Origin: DATLGB01 sp038258425
GTDB lineage: Bacteria; Actinomycetota; Thermoleophilia; Solirubrobacterales; Solirubrobacteraceae
Length of the DNA: 64,000 nt
Direction of reading: 5' to 3'
NCBI GenBank assembly: GCA_038258425.1
Contig: JBBSPV010000002.1
Location: 62,001-126,000, forward strand
How positions within the stretch are numbered: the first letter of the stretch is position 1; each line of letters starts with the position of its first letter. Position numbers and translations under genes: made by a program. The notes under the pieces were generated by a model. It saw only the letters and a program-made list of their open reading frames with translations, searched no databases and had not been told where the DNA came from. Positions 1-7,165 of this stretch are shown one piece after another.

Positions 1-172
1 CGACGGCATCCGGGGCCAGCAGGAGCAGCAGGACGGCGCCGGCGACGGCGAACCAGAACGCCCAGAAGTGCGTCACCCCGCGCAGCAGCGGCACGACCTC
101 GCCGAGGTTCTCCTTGGCCGCGGCGAGGTTGTCCTTGGCCTCGGTCAGGCGCTCAGCGGTCGGGCGCTTCAT
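1..172 (-). CDS. Partial membrane protein, 5' end only
   Basis: Reading leftward from the ATG at 172 gives an open frame of 57 codons that runs off the window. It opens with a charged helix rich in Lys, Glu and Ala (residues 1-30, 'TEAKDNLAAAKENLGEV') and continues into a hydrophobic segment ending in a run of Leu before the edge, so it looks like a small membrane protein with a cytoplasmic amphipathic N-terminus. It is divergent from the Nudix gene, with about 35 bp between starts. The family is not recognised and the C-terminus is missing. Confidence 0.6.
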   Translation of the reverse strand, partial: MKRPTAERLTEAKDNLAAAKENLGEVVPLLRGVTHFWAFWFAVAGAVLLLLLAPDAV

Positions 173-207
173 CAAGCCAAGGTAGCCCGCGGGCGTAAGC
201 TCGCACG

Positions 208-888
208 GTGGCGCCGGACACGACGAGCAGCCTGCAGGCGCGCAACGACGCGGGCTACGAGGCCCCGATCGGCCTGACCGCCGACCCCGTCGTGCTCACC
301 CTCGCCGACGATCGCCTCTCAGTCCTGCTCGCCCGCCGGCTCGAGCCGCCCGACCTCGGCCGCTACGCGCTGCCGGGCGGCTTCGTCGGCGTCCGCGAGG
401 CGCCGGAGCAGACCGCCGAGCGCAAGCTGCGCGAGAAGACCGGCGTCGCCTCCGTCCACCTCGAGCAGCTGCGGACCTACGGCGACCCGGACCGCGACCC
501 GCGCGGCTGGCTGCCGTCCGTGGCCTCCATGGCGCTCGTCGCCCCCGAGGCGCTGCCGCCCGACCCGCCCGCCCGGCGAGACGCGGCGTGGTTCGCGGTC
601 GACGCGCTGCCCGAGCTCGCCTTCGACCACGCCCGCATCGTCGACGACGCGCTGTGGCGGCTGCGGGCGCGGGTGGCGGACAAGGCGTGGTTCGTGACCG
701 TCGCCGGCGGCCTGCTCCCGCCGGCGTTCACGCTCGCGCAGGCCCAGCGGCTCTACGAGGCGCTGCGCGGCGAGCCGGTGGATGCCGCAAACTTCCGCCG
801 CGACGTGCGCGCCACCGGCCTGCTGCGCGAGACGGGGGAAACCCGAGGTGAGGGCCCGGGCCGTCCGGGGAAGGTCTACAGGCGATGA
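208..888 (+). CDS. NrtR-like Nudix-family transcriptional regulator
   Basis: The 226-residue protein has an N-terminal Nudix fold with a 'GGFV...E...AERKLREKTG' box (about residues 51-73) and a C-terminal winged-helix region ending in 'GRPGKVYRR', the layout of NrtR-type regulators. The canonical Nudix pattern REUxEExGU is degenerate here: RE reads RK and EE reads EK. Loss of these metal-binding acids is typical of members that sense ADP-ribose-like ligands without hydrolysing them. The start is a GTG with no clear ribosome site. The stop overlaps the next gene (ATGA), so the pair is probably co-transcribed. A plain ADP-ribose or NAD hydrolase is the alternative. Confidence 0.75.
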   Translation: MAPDTTSSLQARNDAGYEAPIGLTADPVVLTLADDRLSVLLARRLEPPDLGRYALPGGFVGVREAPEQTAERKLREKTGVASVHLEQLRTYGDPDRDPRGWLPSVASMALVAPEALPPDPPARRDAAWFAVDALPELAFDHARIVDDALWRLRARVADKAWFVTVAGGLLPPAFTLAQAQRLYEALRGEPVDAANFRRDVRATGLLRETGETRGEGPGRPGKVYRR

Positions 889-1757
889 GCGTCATCCTGC
901 GCGCCGGAGAGCTGGAGGCCCGCTTCGAGCCGGCGGTCTCGCTCGTCTGCGCCTCGCTGACGCACCGCGGGGAGGAGCTGCTCGGCCAGCGCGACGGCGT
1001 CGAGGCCTACCGCGAGCGCGCCAAGACCATGGGCATCCCGCTGCTGCACCCGTGGGCCAACCGGCTCGGGGGCTGGTCCTACGGCCAGGTCGAGCTCTCG
1101 CGCGACTCGCCGCTCGTGCGGCCGGAGGAGCACGACCTGCCGTTGCACGGCCTGCTCCACGGCCGGGCGGGCTGGTCCGTCGAGGACGTCTCGGAAGACC
1201 GGCTGGTGGCCACGCTCGACTTCGGCGCGCGACCGGACTGGCTCGCGCTGTTCCCGTACCCGCACACGCTCGAGGTCGAGGCGACGCTCGACCCCGGCGG
1301 CCTCACCCACGTCACGACCCTGCGCGCCACGGGGGTGGTCCCGGTGCCCGTCGCCTTCGGCTGGCACCCGTACCTGCGGCTGCCCGGGCTGCCGCGGGAG
1401 GAGTGGGTCGTCGAGGCCGACGTCGCCGAGCACCTGACGCTGACCGAGGACATGATCCCCACCGGCGAGGCGCCGTTCGAGCCGTTCGAGGACGGCCCGC
1501 TCGGCGACCGCTCGTTCGACGACGGCTACCGCGGCGCAGCCGGCGCGACCTTCGTCCTGCGCGGCGGCGGCCGGCGGCTCGCCCTGTCCCTGGACGAGGG
1601 CTACACGCACGGGCAGATCTTCGCGCCGCTGGATCAGGAGCTCGTGGCCCTCGAGCCGATGACCGCGCCGGCCGACGCGCTGCGCTCGGGCTGGGACCTG
1701 CGTCACGTCCCGCCCGGCCAGGCGCTGCGCTGCGCGTTCCGGCTTGCGGTGGGGTAG
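885..1757 (+). CDS. Aldose 1-epimerase family protein
   Basis: A 290-residue protein of the galactose mutarotase-like fold. Visible family features are 'LLHPWANRLGGW' (about residues 51-62), a 'HGLLHGRAGW' segment carrying the first catalytic-type His, and 'AFGWHPYLRLPG' carrying the second. A conserved late Glu lies in 'LVALEPMTAPADAL'. Members interconvert the alpha and beta anomers of hexoses in the cytoplasm; the actual sugar cannot be told from sequence. The ATG overlaps the stop of the preceding Nudix regulator, so expression is probably coupled to it. A GC-rich hairpin follows the stop. Confidence 0.85.
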   Translation: MSVILRAGELEARFEPAVSLVCASLTHRGEELLGQRDGVEAYRERAKTMGIPLLHPWANRLGGWSYGQVELSRDSPLVRPEEHDLPLHGLLHGRAGWSVEDVSEDRLVATLDFGARPDWLALFPYPHTLEVEATLDPGGLTHVTTLRATGVVPVPVAFGWHPYLRLPGLPREEWVVEADVAEHLTLTEDMIPTGEAPFEPFEDGPLGDRSFDDGYRGAAGATFVLRGGGRRLALSLDEGYTHGQIFAPLDQELVALEPMTAPADALRSGWDLRHVPPGQALRCAFRLAVG

Positions 1758-1780
1758 GGGGCGACGGGCGGCCGGGCGGC

Positions 1781-1800
1781 CCGCGGGCGGGGGCCCGCGG
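1781..1800 (+). terminator. GC-rich hairpin after aldose epimerase
   Basis: CCGCGGGC (1781-1788) pairs perfectly with GCCCGCGG (1793-1800) across a 4-nt loop, 23 nt after the epimerase stop. There is no T-tract, as is usual for high-GC actinobacterial terminators, so termination is inferred from position and stability only. Confidence 0.45.
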
Positions 1801-1819
1801 CGGCGGCGGGAGGCGGTTC

Positions 1820-1935
1820 CTCAGCCGCACCACGTCGCCTGGCGGGGCGCGTGGGCCGGCTTATGCACCCCTGCGGTCCCTTCGCCGCACCACGTCACCG
1901 CACGCGGCACGTGGCAGGCTTCGTCGACCGGTGGG
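1820..1935. repeat. Two diverged direct repeats in an intergenic gap
   Basis: The gap 1758-2140 holds no credible gene. Within it the 12-mer CCGCACCACGTC occurs twice about 59 bp apart (near 1825 and 1884), each followed by a similar G+C-rich stretch ending in GGCTT, so the two copies look like a diverged repeat unit. A short frame across them translates to Pro/His-rich sequence with no coding character. Function is unknown; nothing else is seen in the gap. Confidence 0.4.
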
Positions 1936-2140
1936 GTGCGTGAGACGATGGACGCCTGGCAGGGCTCGGGGGCAGCTCACGACCTCGGCGACGCGTTGCG
2001 CGACCGCCAGGCGGTTGCTTGATCGTCGGGGAGGGCGCCGGATAGCGGCGACCTTCTCCGTTCTGTGACTGGAGCTTCGGAGCGGACTTCGGGCGCGTCG
2101 ATCGCTCCGGCCGGACCGTCCGGGTGGAAGACTGGGCGCC

Positions 2141-2752
2141 GTGCTCGCGTTGACCTTCGACGACGGCCCCGATCCCGTGTGGACGCCCGCGGTGCTCGAG
2201 CGGCTCGGGCGCGCGGAGGCGCCCGCGACGTTCTTCGTCCTCGGCCCGCGCGTCGAGGCGCACCCGGACGTCCTGGAGGCCATCGTCGAGGCCGGCCACG
2301 AGGTCGAGCTGCACGGCTGGGCCCACCTGCGCCACCCCGACCACGACGAGGCCGAGGTCGCCGCGGACACCGACCGCGCGCTGATGACACTCGACCGCCA
2401 CGGGGTCCGGCCGACCGCCTGGCGGCTGCCGTGGGGGATGGCGGCGCCGTTCAGCGCGCGCCTGGCCGCCGAGCGCGGGCTGGAACTCGTCGGCTGGACC
2501 GTCGACACCCACGACTGGCGCGGGGACCCCGCGCCGGCCATCCTCCAGCGGATCTTCGTCGGGCTCGGCCAGCCCGACGCGGTCGTGCTCGCCCACGACG
2601 CGGTCGGCCCGGGCGCCCTGCGCGAGGAGTGCGCGGAGACCGCCGAGCTCGTCGAGCCGCTGCTCGCCGCCGCGCGCGGGATGGGTCAGGTCCCTGTCCG
2701 GATCGACGGTCTCGGCGCCATCCCGACGGGTCGCGACGGCGCGGATGGGTAA
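2141..2752 (+). CDS. Polysaccharide deacetylase (NodB domain)
   Basis: A compact 203-residue protein that is nearly all NodB homology domain. Motif 1 'LTFDDGPDP' is at residues 4-12 and provides the metal Asp pair. Motif 2 'HGWAHLRH' (about 59-66) provides the two metal-binding His. 'WRLPWG' matches the third motif, 'DTHDWRGD' the fourth, and 'VVLAHDAV' carries the late catalytic His. There is no signal peptide, so it is probably cytosolic and acts on a soluble N-acetylated sugar or a lipid-linked intermediate. The start is GTG. It begins a closely packed same-strand run with a dehydrogenase, a methyltransferase and a glycosyltransferase, which fits modification of a small glycoconjugate. Confidence 0.85.
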   Translation: MLALTFDDGPDPVWTPAVLERLGRAEAPATFFVLGPRVEAHPDVLEAIVEAGHEVELHGWAHLRHPDHDEAEVAADTDRALMTLDRHGVRPTAWRLPWGMAAPFSARLAAERGLELVGWTVDTHDWRGDPAPAILQRIFVGLGQPDAVVLAHDAVGPGALREECAETAELVEPLLAAARGMGQVPVRIDGLGAIPTGRDGADG

Positions 2753-2755
2753 CGC

Positions 2756-3739
2756 TTGCGCGTGGCCGTCGCTCCGGCACCCATGACCCTGGCCGACGCC
2801 GTCGCGCGCATCGCGGCCGGCGCCGGCGACCGCGACCGCACGCCCGGCGTGCCGCCCTTCCCGGCCGAGGCGTTCCACGCGCTGCGCGAGGCGGGCGCCC
2901 TCGGGTCGGCGCCCGAGCTGGCGGAGCAGCTCGACCTGGTGCGTGCCGTCTCGGCCGCCGACGGCTCCGTCGGGCGCATCCTCGACGGCCACGTCAACGC
3001 CCTGGAGCGCCTCGCGGTGCACGGGATCGACTCGGGCGACGGGCTCCACGGCGTCTGGGGCGCCGATCCCGGGCCGGGGGAGGGGGAGCCCGCGCGCGTC
3101 CACGGCGACGTCCTGGACGGCGTGAAGACCTACTGCTCGGGCGTCGGCGGCCTCGACCGCGCGCTCGTGCTCGCCGACGGGCTGCTCGCCTACGTCGACC
3201 TGAGTCACGGCGTGGAGATCGACGAGTCCTGGTACCGCTCCTCCGGCCTGCGCGCGTCGTGCAGCCACCGGGTGACCTTCTCCGGCGCCCCCGTGTTGGC
3301 CGTGCTCGGCGAGCGGGGCGAGATCCTCCGGCAGCCGTGGTTCGCGCGCGACGCCGTCCGCACCTCGGCCACCTGGGTCGGCCTGGCCGACGCGGCGGCC
3401 GCTTCCGCCCACGACACGCTCGCGGCCAAGCCCGGCACGGGACTGCTGGAGGCGCTGGCCGCCGGGCGGATCGAGACCCAGCGGCGGACGATCGGGCTGT
3501 GGCTCGCCGAGGCCGCCCGGCTCGACGAGGTCGACGCCGCGTTCGCCGCCCACGAGCGCGACGCGGTCGCCGGCGCCTGCCGCGCGCTGCTCGACGAGGC
3601 CGTCCGCGCCTGCGGCTCGCGGCCGCTCGTCACCGCCGACGGCCTCGACCGCGCCCGGCGCGACCTCGACGTCTTCCTGCTCCAGCACCGGCTGGACCCC
3701 ATCGTGGCCCGCGCCGGGCAGGCGAGGCTCGACGGGTGA
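2756..3739 (+). CDS. Acyl-CoA dehydrogenase-like protein
   Basis: A 327-residue protein with the layout of short acyl-CoA dehydrogenases: an N-terminal helical part, a middle beta segment around 'DGVKTYCSGVGGLDRALVLAD' (near residue 122) and a C-terminal helical bundle. It is shorter than the usual 380 residues and lacks a recognisable catalytic Glu motif, so substrate and activity are uncertain. It starts 3 bp after the deacetylase stop (TTG at 2756; an ATG at 2783 is the alternative) and its stop overlaps the GTG of the methyltransferase. Similar dehydrogenases sit beside deacetylase, methyltransferase and glycosyltransferase genes in other bacteria, to my recollection, and seem to belong to one pathway. 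Confidence 0.7.
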   Translation: MRVAVAPAPMTLADAVARIAAGAGDRDRTPGVPPFPAEAFHALREAGALGSAPELAEQLDLVRAVSAADGSVGRILDGHVNALERLAVHGIDSGDGLHGVWGADPGPGEGEPARVHGDVLDGVKTYCSGVGGLDRALVLADGLLAYVDLSHGVEIDESWYRSSGLRASCSHRVTFSGAPVLAVLGERGEILRQPWFARDAVRTSATWVGLADAAAASAHDTLAAKPGTGLLEALAAGRIETQRRTIGLWLAEAARLDEVDAAFAAHERDAVAGACRALLDEAVRACGSRPLVTADGLDRARRDLDVFLLQHRLDPIVARAGQARLDG

Positions 3740-4335
3740 CGCGGACCCCGCTGGACTCCTTCGAGGCGAAGTACCGCGAGGCGGGCGACCCCTGGGACTA
3801 CGCCACCTCCCCGTACGAGCTGGCGAAGTACGCGCGCACCGTCGCGGCGCTCGACGGGCGCCACTTCGGCCGCGGGCTCGAGCTCGCCGCCTCCATCGGC
3901 GTGCTCACCGAGCGGCTGCAGCCCTCCTGCGACGTCCTCGTCGCGCTCGAGCCGGCGCGGACCGCGGCCGCGCAGCTGCGCGAGCGGGTCCCGGGCGTCG
4001 AGGTCGTCGAGGCCGCGCTCCCGGAGGGCCTGCCGGACGGCCCGTTCGACCTCATCGTCGCCTCGGAGTGCCTGTACTACCTGTCGCCCGACCTGCTCGC
4101 GCAGACGCTCGACGGGCTCGAGGCGCGGCTGCCCGCCGGCGCGACGCTGCTCGCCGTCCACTGGACGGGCCGCTCCGCCGACCACGTGCTCACCGGCGAG
4201 GCGGTGCACGAGGCGCTGCACGCGCGGCCGGCGCTCGAGCACGAGCTCGGGGACACGCAGCCCGGCTACGTCCTGGACCGCTTCCACCGCCGGCCTGTCC
4301 CCGTGGCGCGCCGCAGGCGTCGACACCGGGGATGA
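3736..4335 (+). CDS. SAM-dependent methyltransferase, NodS-like
   Basis: A 199-residue protein starting at a GTG that overlaps the preceding stop (GTGA). The opening 'FEAKYREAGDPWDYATSPYELAKY' is the typical N-terminus of NodS-type N-methyltransferases. The SAM-binding glycine-rich loop appears as 'GLELAASIGVLTERL' (about residues 42-56), with an acidic end of strand 2 at 'VALEPA' and a motif IV-like 'FDLIVASECLYYL'. Members methylate an amino sugar or related amine. Its stop overlaps the start of the FAD reductase (ATGA), so the genes are translationally coupled. Confidence 0.8.
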   Translation: MTRTPLDSFEAKYREAGDPWDYATSPYELAKYARTVAALDGRHFGRGLELAASIGVLTERLQPSCDVLVALEPARTAAAQLRERVPGVEVVEAALPEGLPDGPFDLIVASECLYYLSPDLLAQTLDGLEARLPAGATLLAVHWTGRSADHVLTGEAVHEALHARPALEHELGDTQPGYVLDRFHRRPVPVARRRRRHRG

Positions 4336-5495
4336 GCGAGCGGATCGTGATCGTCGGCGGCGGACCGGCCGCGCTCTGCGCCGCGCGCGGCTACCGCGCC
4401 GCGGGCGGGACCGGCACGGTCCGGCTCGTCACGGACGACGACCGGCCGCCCTACGAGCGCCCGCCGCTGACCAAGGAGCACCTGCGCGGCGAGTCGGAGT
4501 CCGACGCGCTGCCCATGGAGGGGGACGGCTGGTACGCCGAGCACGGCGTCGAGCTCGTCTACGCGACGGCGACCGGGCTCGACGCCGACGCGCGCCGGGT
4601 GACCCTCGACGACGGTGGCGTCCTCGACTACGACGGCCTCGCACTGGCCACGGGCTCCAAGCCGATCCGGCTGCCGCTCGACGGCGCCGACGACTCGCGC
4701 GTGCACCTCATCCGGCAGGCCGTCCACGGCGAGGGGCTGCGCGACCTCGTCTTCGCCGGCACGCAGGCCGTCGTCATCGGCACGGGCTTCATCGGCTGCG
4801 AGGCGGCGGTCTCGCTCGCCCGGCGCGGCGCCCAGGTGACCGTCGTCGGCCAGGAGCCGATCCCGAACGCCGCCCGCATCGGCGAGGCGGCGGGCGCGCG
4901 GGTGGCCGGCTGGCTCGAGGACGAGGGCGTCGAGGCCCGCCACGGCGCGGCGGTCGAGGCGATCGAGACCGACGGCGTCCGGCTCGCACACGAGACCCTG
5001 CCCGCCGAGATCGTGCTCATGGCCGCCGGCGTGCGGCCGCGCGACGAGCTCGCGCGCGACGCCGGGCTGCGGCTCGGGTCCGGCGGCGCGGCGATCGCCA
5101 CGGACGCCGACCTGCGCACCACGGGCGACCGGGTCTACGCCGCGGGCGACGTCTGCGAGGCCTGGCACCCCGTCGCCGGGCGACCGCTGCGCGTCGAGCA
5201 CTGGGGCGACGCGCTCGCCCAGGGCGAGGCGGCCGGGCGGCGGCTCGCGGGCGACCGCGAGGCGCGCTGGGACGCCGTCCCCGGCTTCTGGTCCCAGATC
5301 GGCGACCGCTGGCTCAAGCACGCGGCCTGGGGCGACGGCTTCACGGACGCGCGGCTCGTCGACCACCCCGGCGGCGGCTGGACCGTCTGGTACGCGGACG
5401 CGGACGGCGTCTGTGTCGGCGTCCTGACCTTCGACGCCGACGACGACTACGAGCGCGGCGAGCAGCTCGTCGCGGAGGCCGCGCCGTGTCCCTGA
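4332..5495 (+). CDS. FAD-dependent ferredoxin reductase-like oxidoreductase
   Basis: A 387-residue protein of the ferredoxin/rubredoxin reductase family. The N-terminal 'IVIVGGGPAALCAARGYR' is the FAD dinucleotide-binding loop. 'YERPPLTKEHLRGE' is the conserved segment after it, 'ATGSKPIRLPL' the GG-doublet region, 'AVVIGTGFIGCEAAVSLA' the NAD(P)H-binding loop, and 'VYAAGDVCEAW' the second FAD motif. Proteins of this type pass electrons from NAD(P)H to a ferredoxin, rubredoxin or P450 partner; no such partner gene lies in the cluster. The ATG overlaps the previous stop. Its last 10 bases overlap the following glycosyltransferase gene. Confidence 0.85.
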   Translation: MSERIVIVGGGPAALCAARGYRAAGGTGTVRLVTDDDRPPYERPPLTKEHLRGESESDALPMEGDGWYAEHGVELVYATATGLDADARRVTLDDGGVLDYDGLALATGSKPIRLPLDGADDSRVHLIRQAVHGEGLRDLVFAGTQAVVIGTGFIGCEAAVSLARRGAQVTVVGQEPIPNAARIGEAAGARVAGWLEDEGVEARHGAAVEAIETDGVRLAHETLPAEIVLMAAGVRPRDELARDAGLRLGSGGAAIATDADLRTTGDRVYAAGDVCEAWHPVAGRPLRVEHWGDALAQGEAAGRRLAGDREARWDAVPGFWSQIGDRWLKHAAWGDGFTDARLVDHPGGGWTVWYADADGVCVGVLTFDADDDYERGEQLVAEAAPCP

Positions 5496-6232
5496 GGGCC
5501 TGCGTCGTCATCCCGGCGCAGAACGAGGAGCGCCTCGTCGGCGACTGCATCGCGGCGCTCGGGGCCCAGCGCGGCGTGGCGGCGGACGCCTTCGAGGTCG
5601 TGCTCGTCGCCGACGCGTGCGTGGACGCGACCCTCGCGCGGGCGTCGGTCGCGGCCCTGGACGCCGGGGTGGCGCTGCACGTGCTCCTCGGTCCGGGCGC
5701 GGGGGCCGGCGCCGCGCGGCGGGGGGGGATGGACTTCGCCGGCGACCGGCTCGCGGACGACGGCCTGATCGCCTGCACGGACGCCGACTCCGTCGTGGCG
5801 CCGGACTGGCTGCGCCGCCAGCTCGACGCCGTGGCCGCCGGCGCCGACGCCGTCGCCGGCCTCGTCGTCCTCGACGACCGGGACCTCCATCCCGGCGTCG
5901 TCGACCGTCGCCGCGCGGCCGCCGTCGGCCGGCTGCACCGCGTGCGCCGCCACTCGCCGGACGCCGAGCACCACCACTTCGCCGGCGCGTCCATGGCCCT
6001 GACCGCCGCCGCCTACCGGCAGCTCGGCGGGATCGAGCCGCTCGTCGCGCTCGAGGACGACGCGCTGGAGCGGCGCCTGCGCGCGTCCGGGCTGCGGATC
6101 GCCCGGCTCGCCGACGTGCGGGTGCGGACGTCCGGGCGCCTCGTCGGGCGTGCCGTCCGGGGCCTCGCCCACGATCTCGCGGCCTACGATCGCGAACTGC
6201 GCCTGCTCGACGAGGACGGGGCAGCGGCGTGA
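5486..6232 (+). CDS. Family 2 glycosyltransferase
   Basis: A 248-residue GT-A type enzyme. 'ACVVIPAQNEERLVGDCIAAL' is the nucleotide-binding N-terminal strand, 'VVLVADACVDAT' the next acidic loop, 'LIACTDADSVVAPDWL' the metal-binding DxD segment, and 'ALEDDALERRLR' a late acidic motif typical of the catalytic base region. No membrane segment is present, so it acts in the cytosol on a soluble or peripheral acceptor. It starts at a GTG inside the end of the reductase gene and its stop overlaps the next GTG, so it is an internal member of the operon. Confidence 0.82.
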   Translation: MSLRACVVIPAQNEERLVGDCIAALGAQRGVAADAFEVVLVADACVDATLARASVAALDAGVALHVLLGPGAGAGAARRGGMDFAGDRLADDGLIACTDADSVVAPDWLRRQLDAVAAGADAVAGLVVLDDRDLHPGVVDRRRAAAVGRLHRVRRHSPDAEHHHFAGASMALTAAAYRQLGGIEPLVALEDDALERRLRASGLRIARLADVRVRTSGRLVGRAVRGLAHDLAAYDRELRLLDEDGAAA

Positions 6233-7047
6233 GCGAGACCCTCGACCCGCCCGTCGACGTCGAACTGAATCTCACCCGGCGCGGGGCCGGCGAGCCGCTC
6301 GTGCTCCTGCACGGGATCGGCTCGGAGCGCTGCGTCTGGGACCCGGTGCTCGACGATCTCGCGCGCGACTTCGAGGTGTTCGCGATCGACCTGCCCGGCT
6401 TCGGTCACTCGCCCGCGCTGCCCGACCACGTCACCCCGACCCCCGCCGCGCTCGCCGACGCCGTCGCCGCCCAGCTCGCCCGCCTCGGCCACGAGACCTT
6501 CCACGCGGTCGGCAACTCGCTCGGCGGCTGGGTCGCGCTCGAGCTTGGGCGCACCGGTGTCGCCCGCACAGTGACCGGCGTCTGCCCGGCCGGGCTGTGG
6601 GGCGTGGGCATCGCGGCGCGCAACCTCGAGAACGGGCCGCCGATGACCCGCGGGCCGGCCCGTCGGGCCGCTCGCGCGCTGCGGCCGGTGATCCCCGTGC
6701 TCATGGCCGCCAAGCCCGCGCGTCGCGCCGTGCTGCAGTTCTTCGTCGCCCACCCGGACCGCGTCCCGCGCAAGGCGGCCACGGAGATGGTCGTCTCCTA
6801 CGGCCGTGGCTCGGCCTACGAGGCGACGAGCTACGCCATGCGCTCCTCCCGGCTCGAGCGCGCCGAGGAGATCCGCGTGCCGGTGACGCTCGGCTGGGGC
6901 GCGCGCGACCGGCTGCTGCAGCCGGCGCGGCTGGACGCCCCCGACGTGGTGGCGGTGGGGCTGCCGGACTGCGGGCACGTGCCGATGTGGGACGCGCCCG
7001 AGCTCGTCACCGCGCTGATCCGGCGCGGGGTGGGGCGGGGGCGGTAA
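6229..7047 (+). CDS. Alpha/beta hydrolase
   Basis: A 272-residue serine hydrolase beginning at a GTG that overlaps the glycosyltransferase stop (GTGA). 'LVLLHGIGSERCVWDPV' carries the oxyanion HG motif, 'VGNSLGGWVALELG' the nucleophile elbow GxSxG with Ser as nucleophile, 'LGWGARDRLLQP' the acid, and 'LPDCGHVPMWDAPE' the catalytic His. The substrate is unknown. It closes the same-strand run that begins with the deacetylase at 2141; the next gene is lower in GC and probably foreign. Confidence 0.82.
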   Translation: MSETLDPPVDVELNLTRRGAGEPLVLLHGIGSERCVWDPVLDDLARDFEVFAIDLPGFGHSPALPDHVTPTPAALADAVAAQLARLGHETFHAVGNSLGGWVALELGRTGVARTVTGVCPAGLWGVGIAARNLENGPPMTRGPARRAARALRPVIPVLMAAKPARRAVLQFFVAHPDRVPRKAATEMVVSYGRGSAYEATSYAMRSSRLERAEEIRVPVTLGWGARDRLLQPARLDAPDVVAVGLPDCGHVPMWDAPELVTALIRRGVGRGR

Positions 7048-7062
7048 CGGGTCCTTGCACGA

Positions 7063-7109
7063 ACCGCCGCTGATAAACATCGGAGGGTGGATAGCGGCGG
7101 GACGATCAA
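7063..7109. other. 8-bp inverted repeat upstream of helicase gene
   Basis: In the gap between the hydrolase operon and the helicase gene, CCGCCGCT and AGCGGCGG form a perfect inverted repeat separated by about 20 nt. The loop is long for a terminator, yet it could end the upstream operon or mark a junction where the lower-GC helicase gene was inserted. No target duplication was found around it. Confidence 0.3.
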
Positions 7110-7165
7110 TCGGAAAGCCGTGAGCTTGATTGCGTGAGGTGAGCGACCGCCAGCTAAGGCTTCCG

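Noticed and set aside
1744..2022. Small ORF with repeated 'PHHV' between epimerase and deacetylase
   Set aside because: No ribosome site, low-complexity composition, and the repeats come from intergenic direct repeats.
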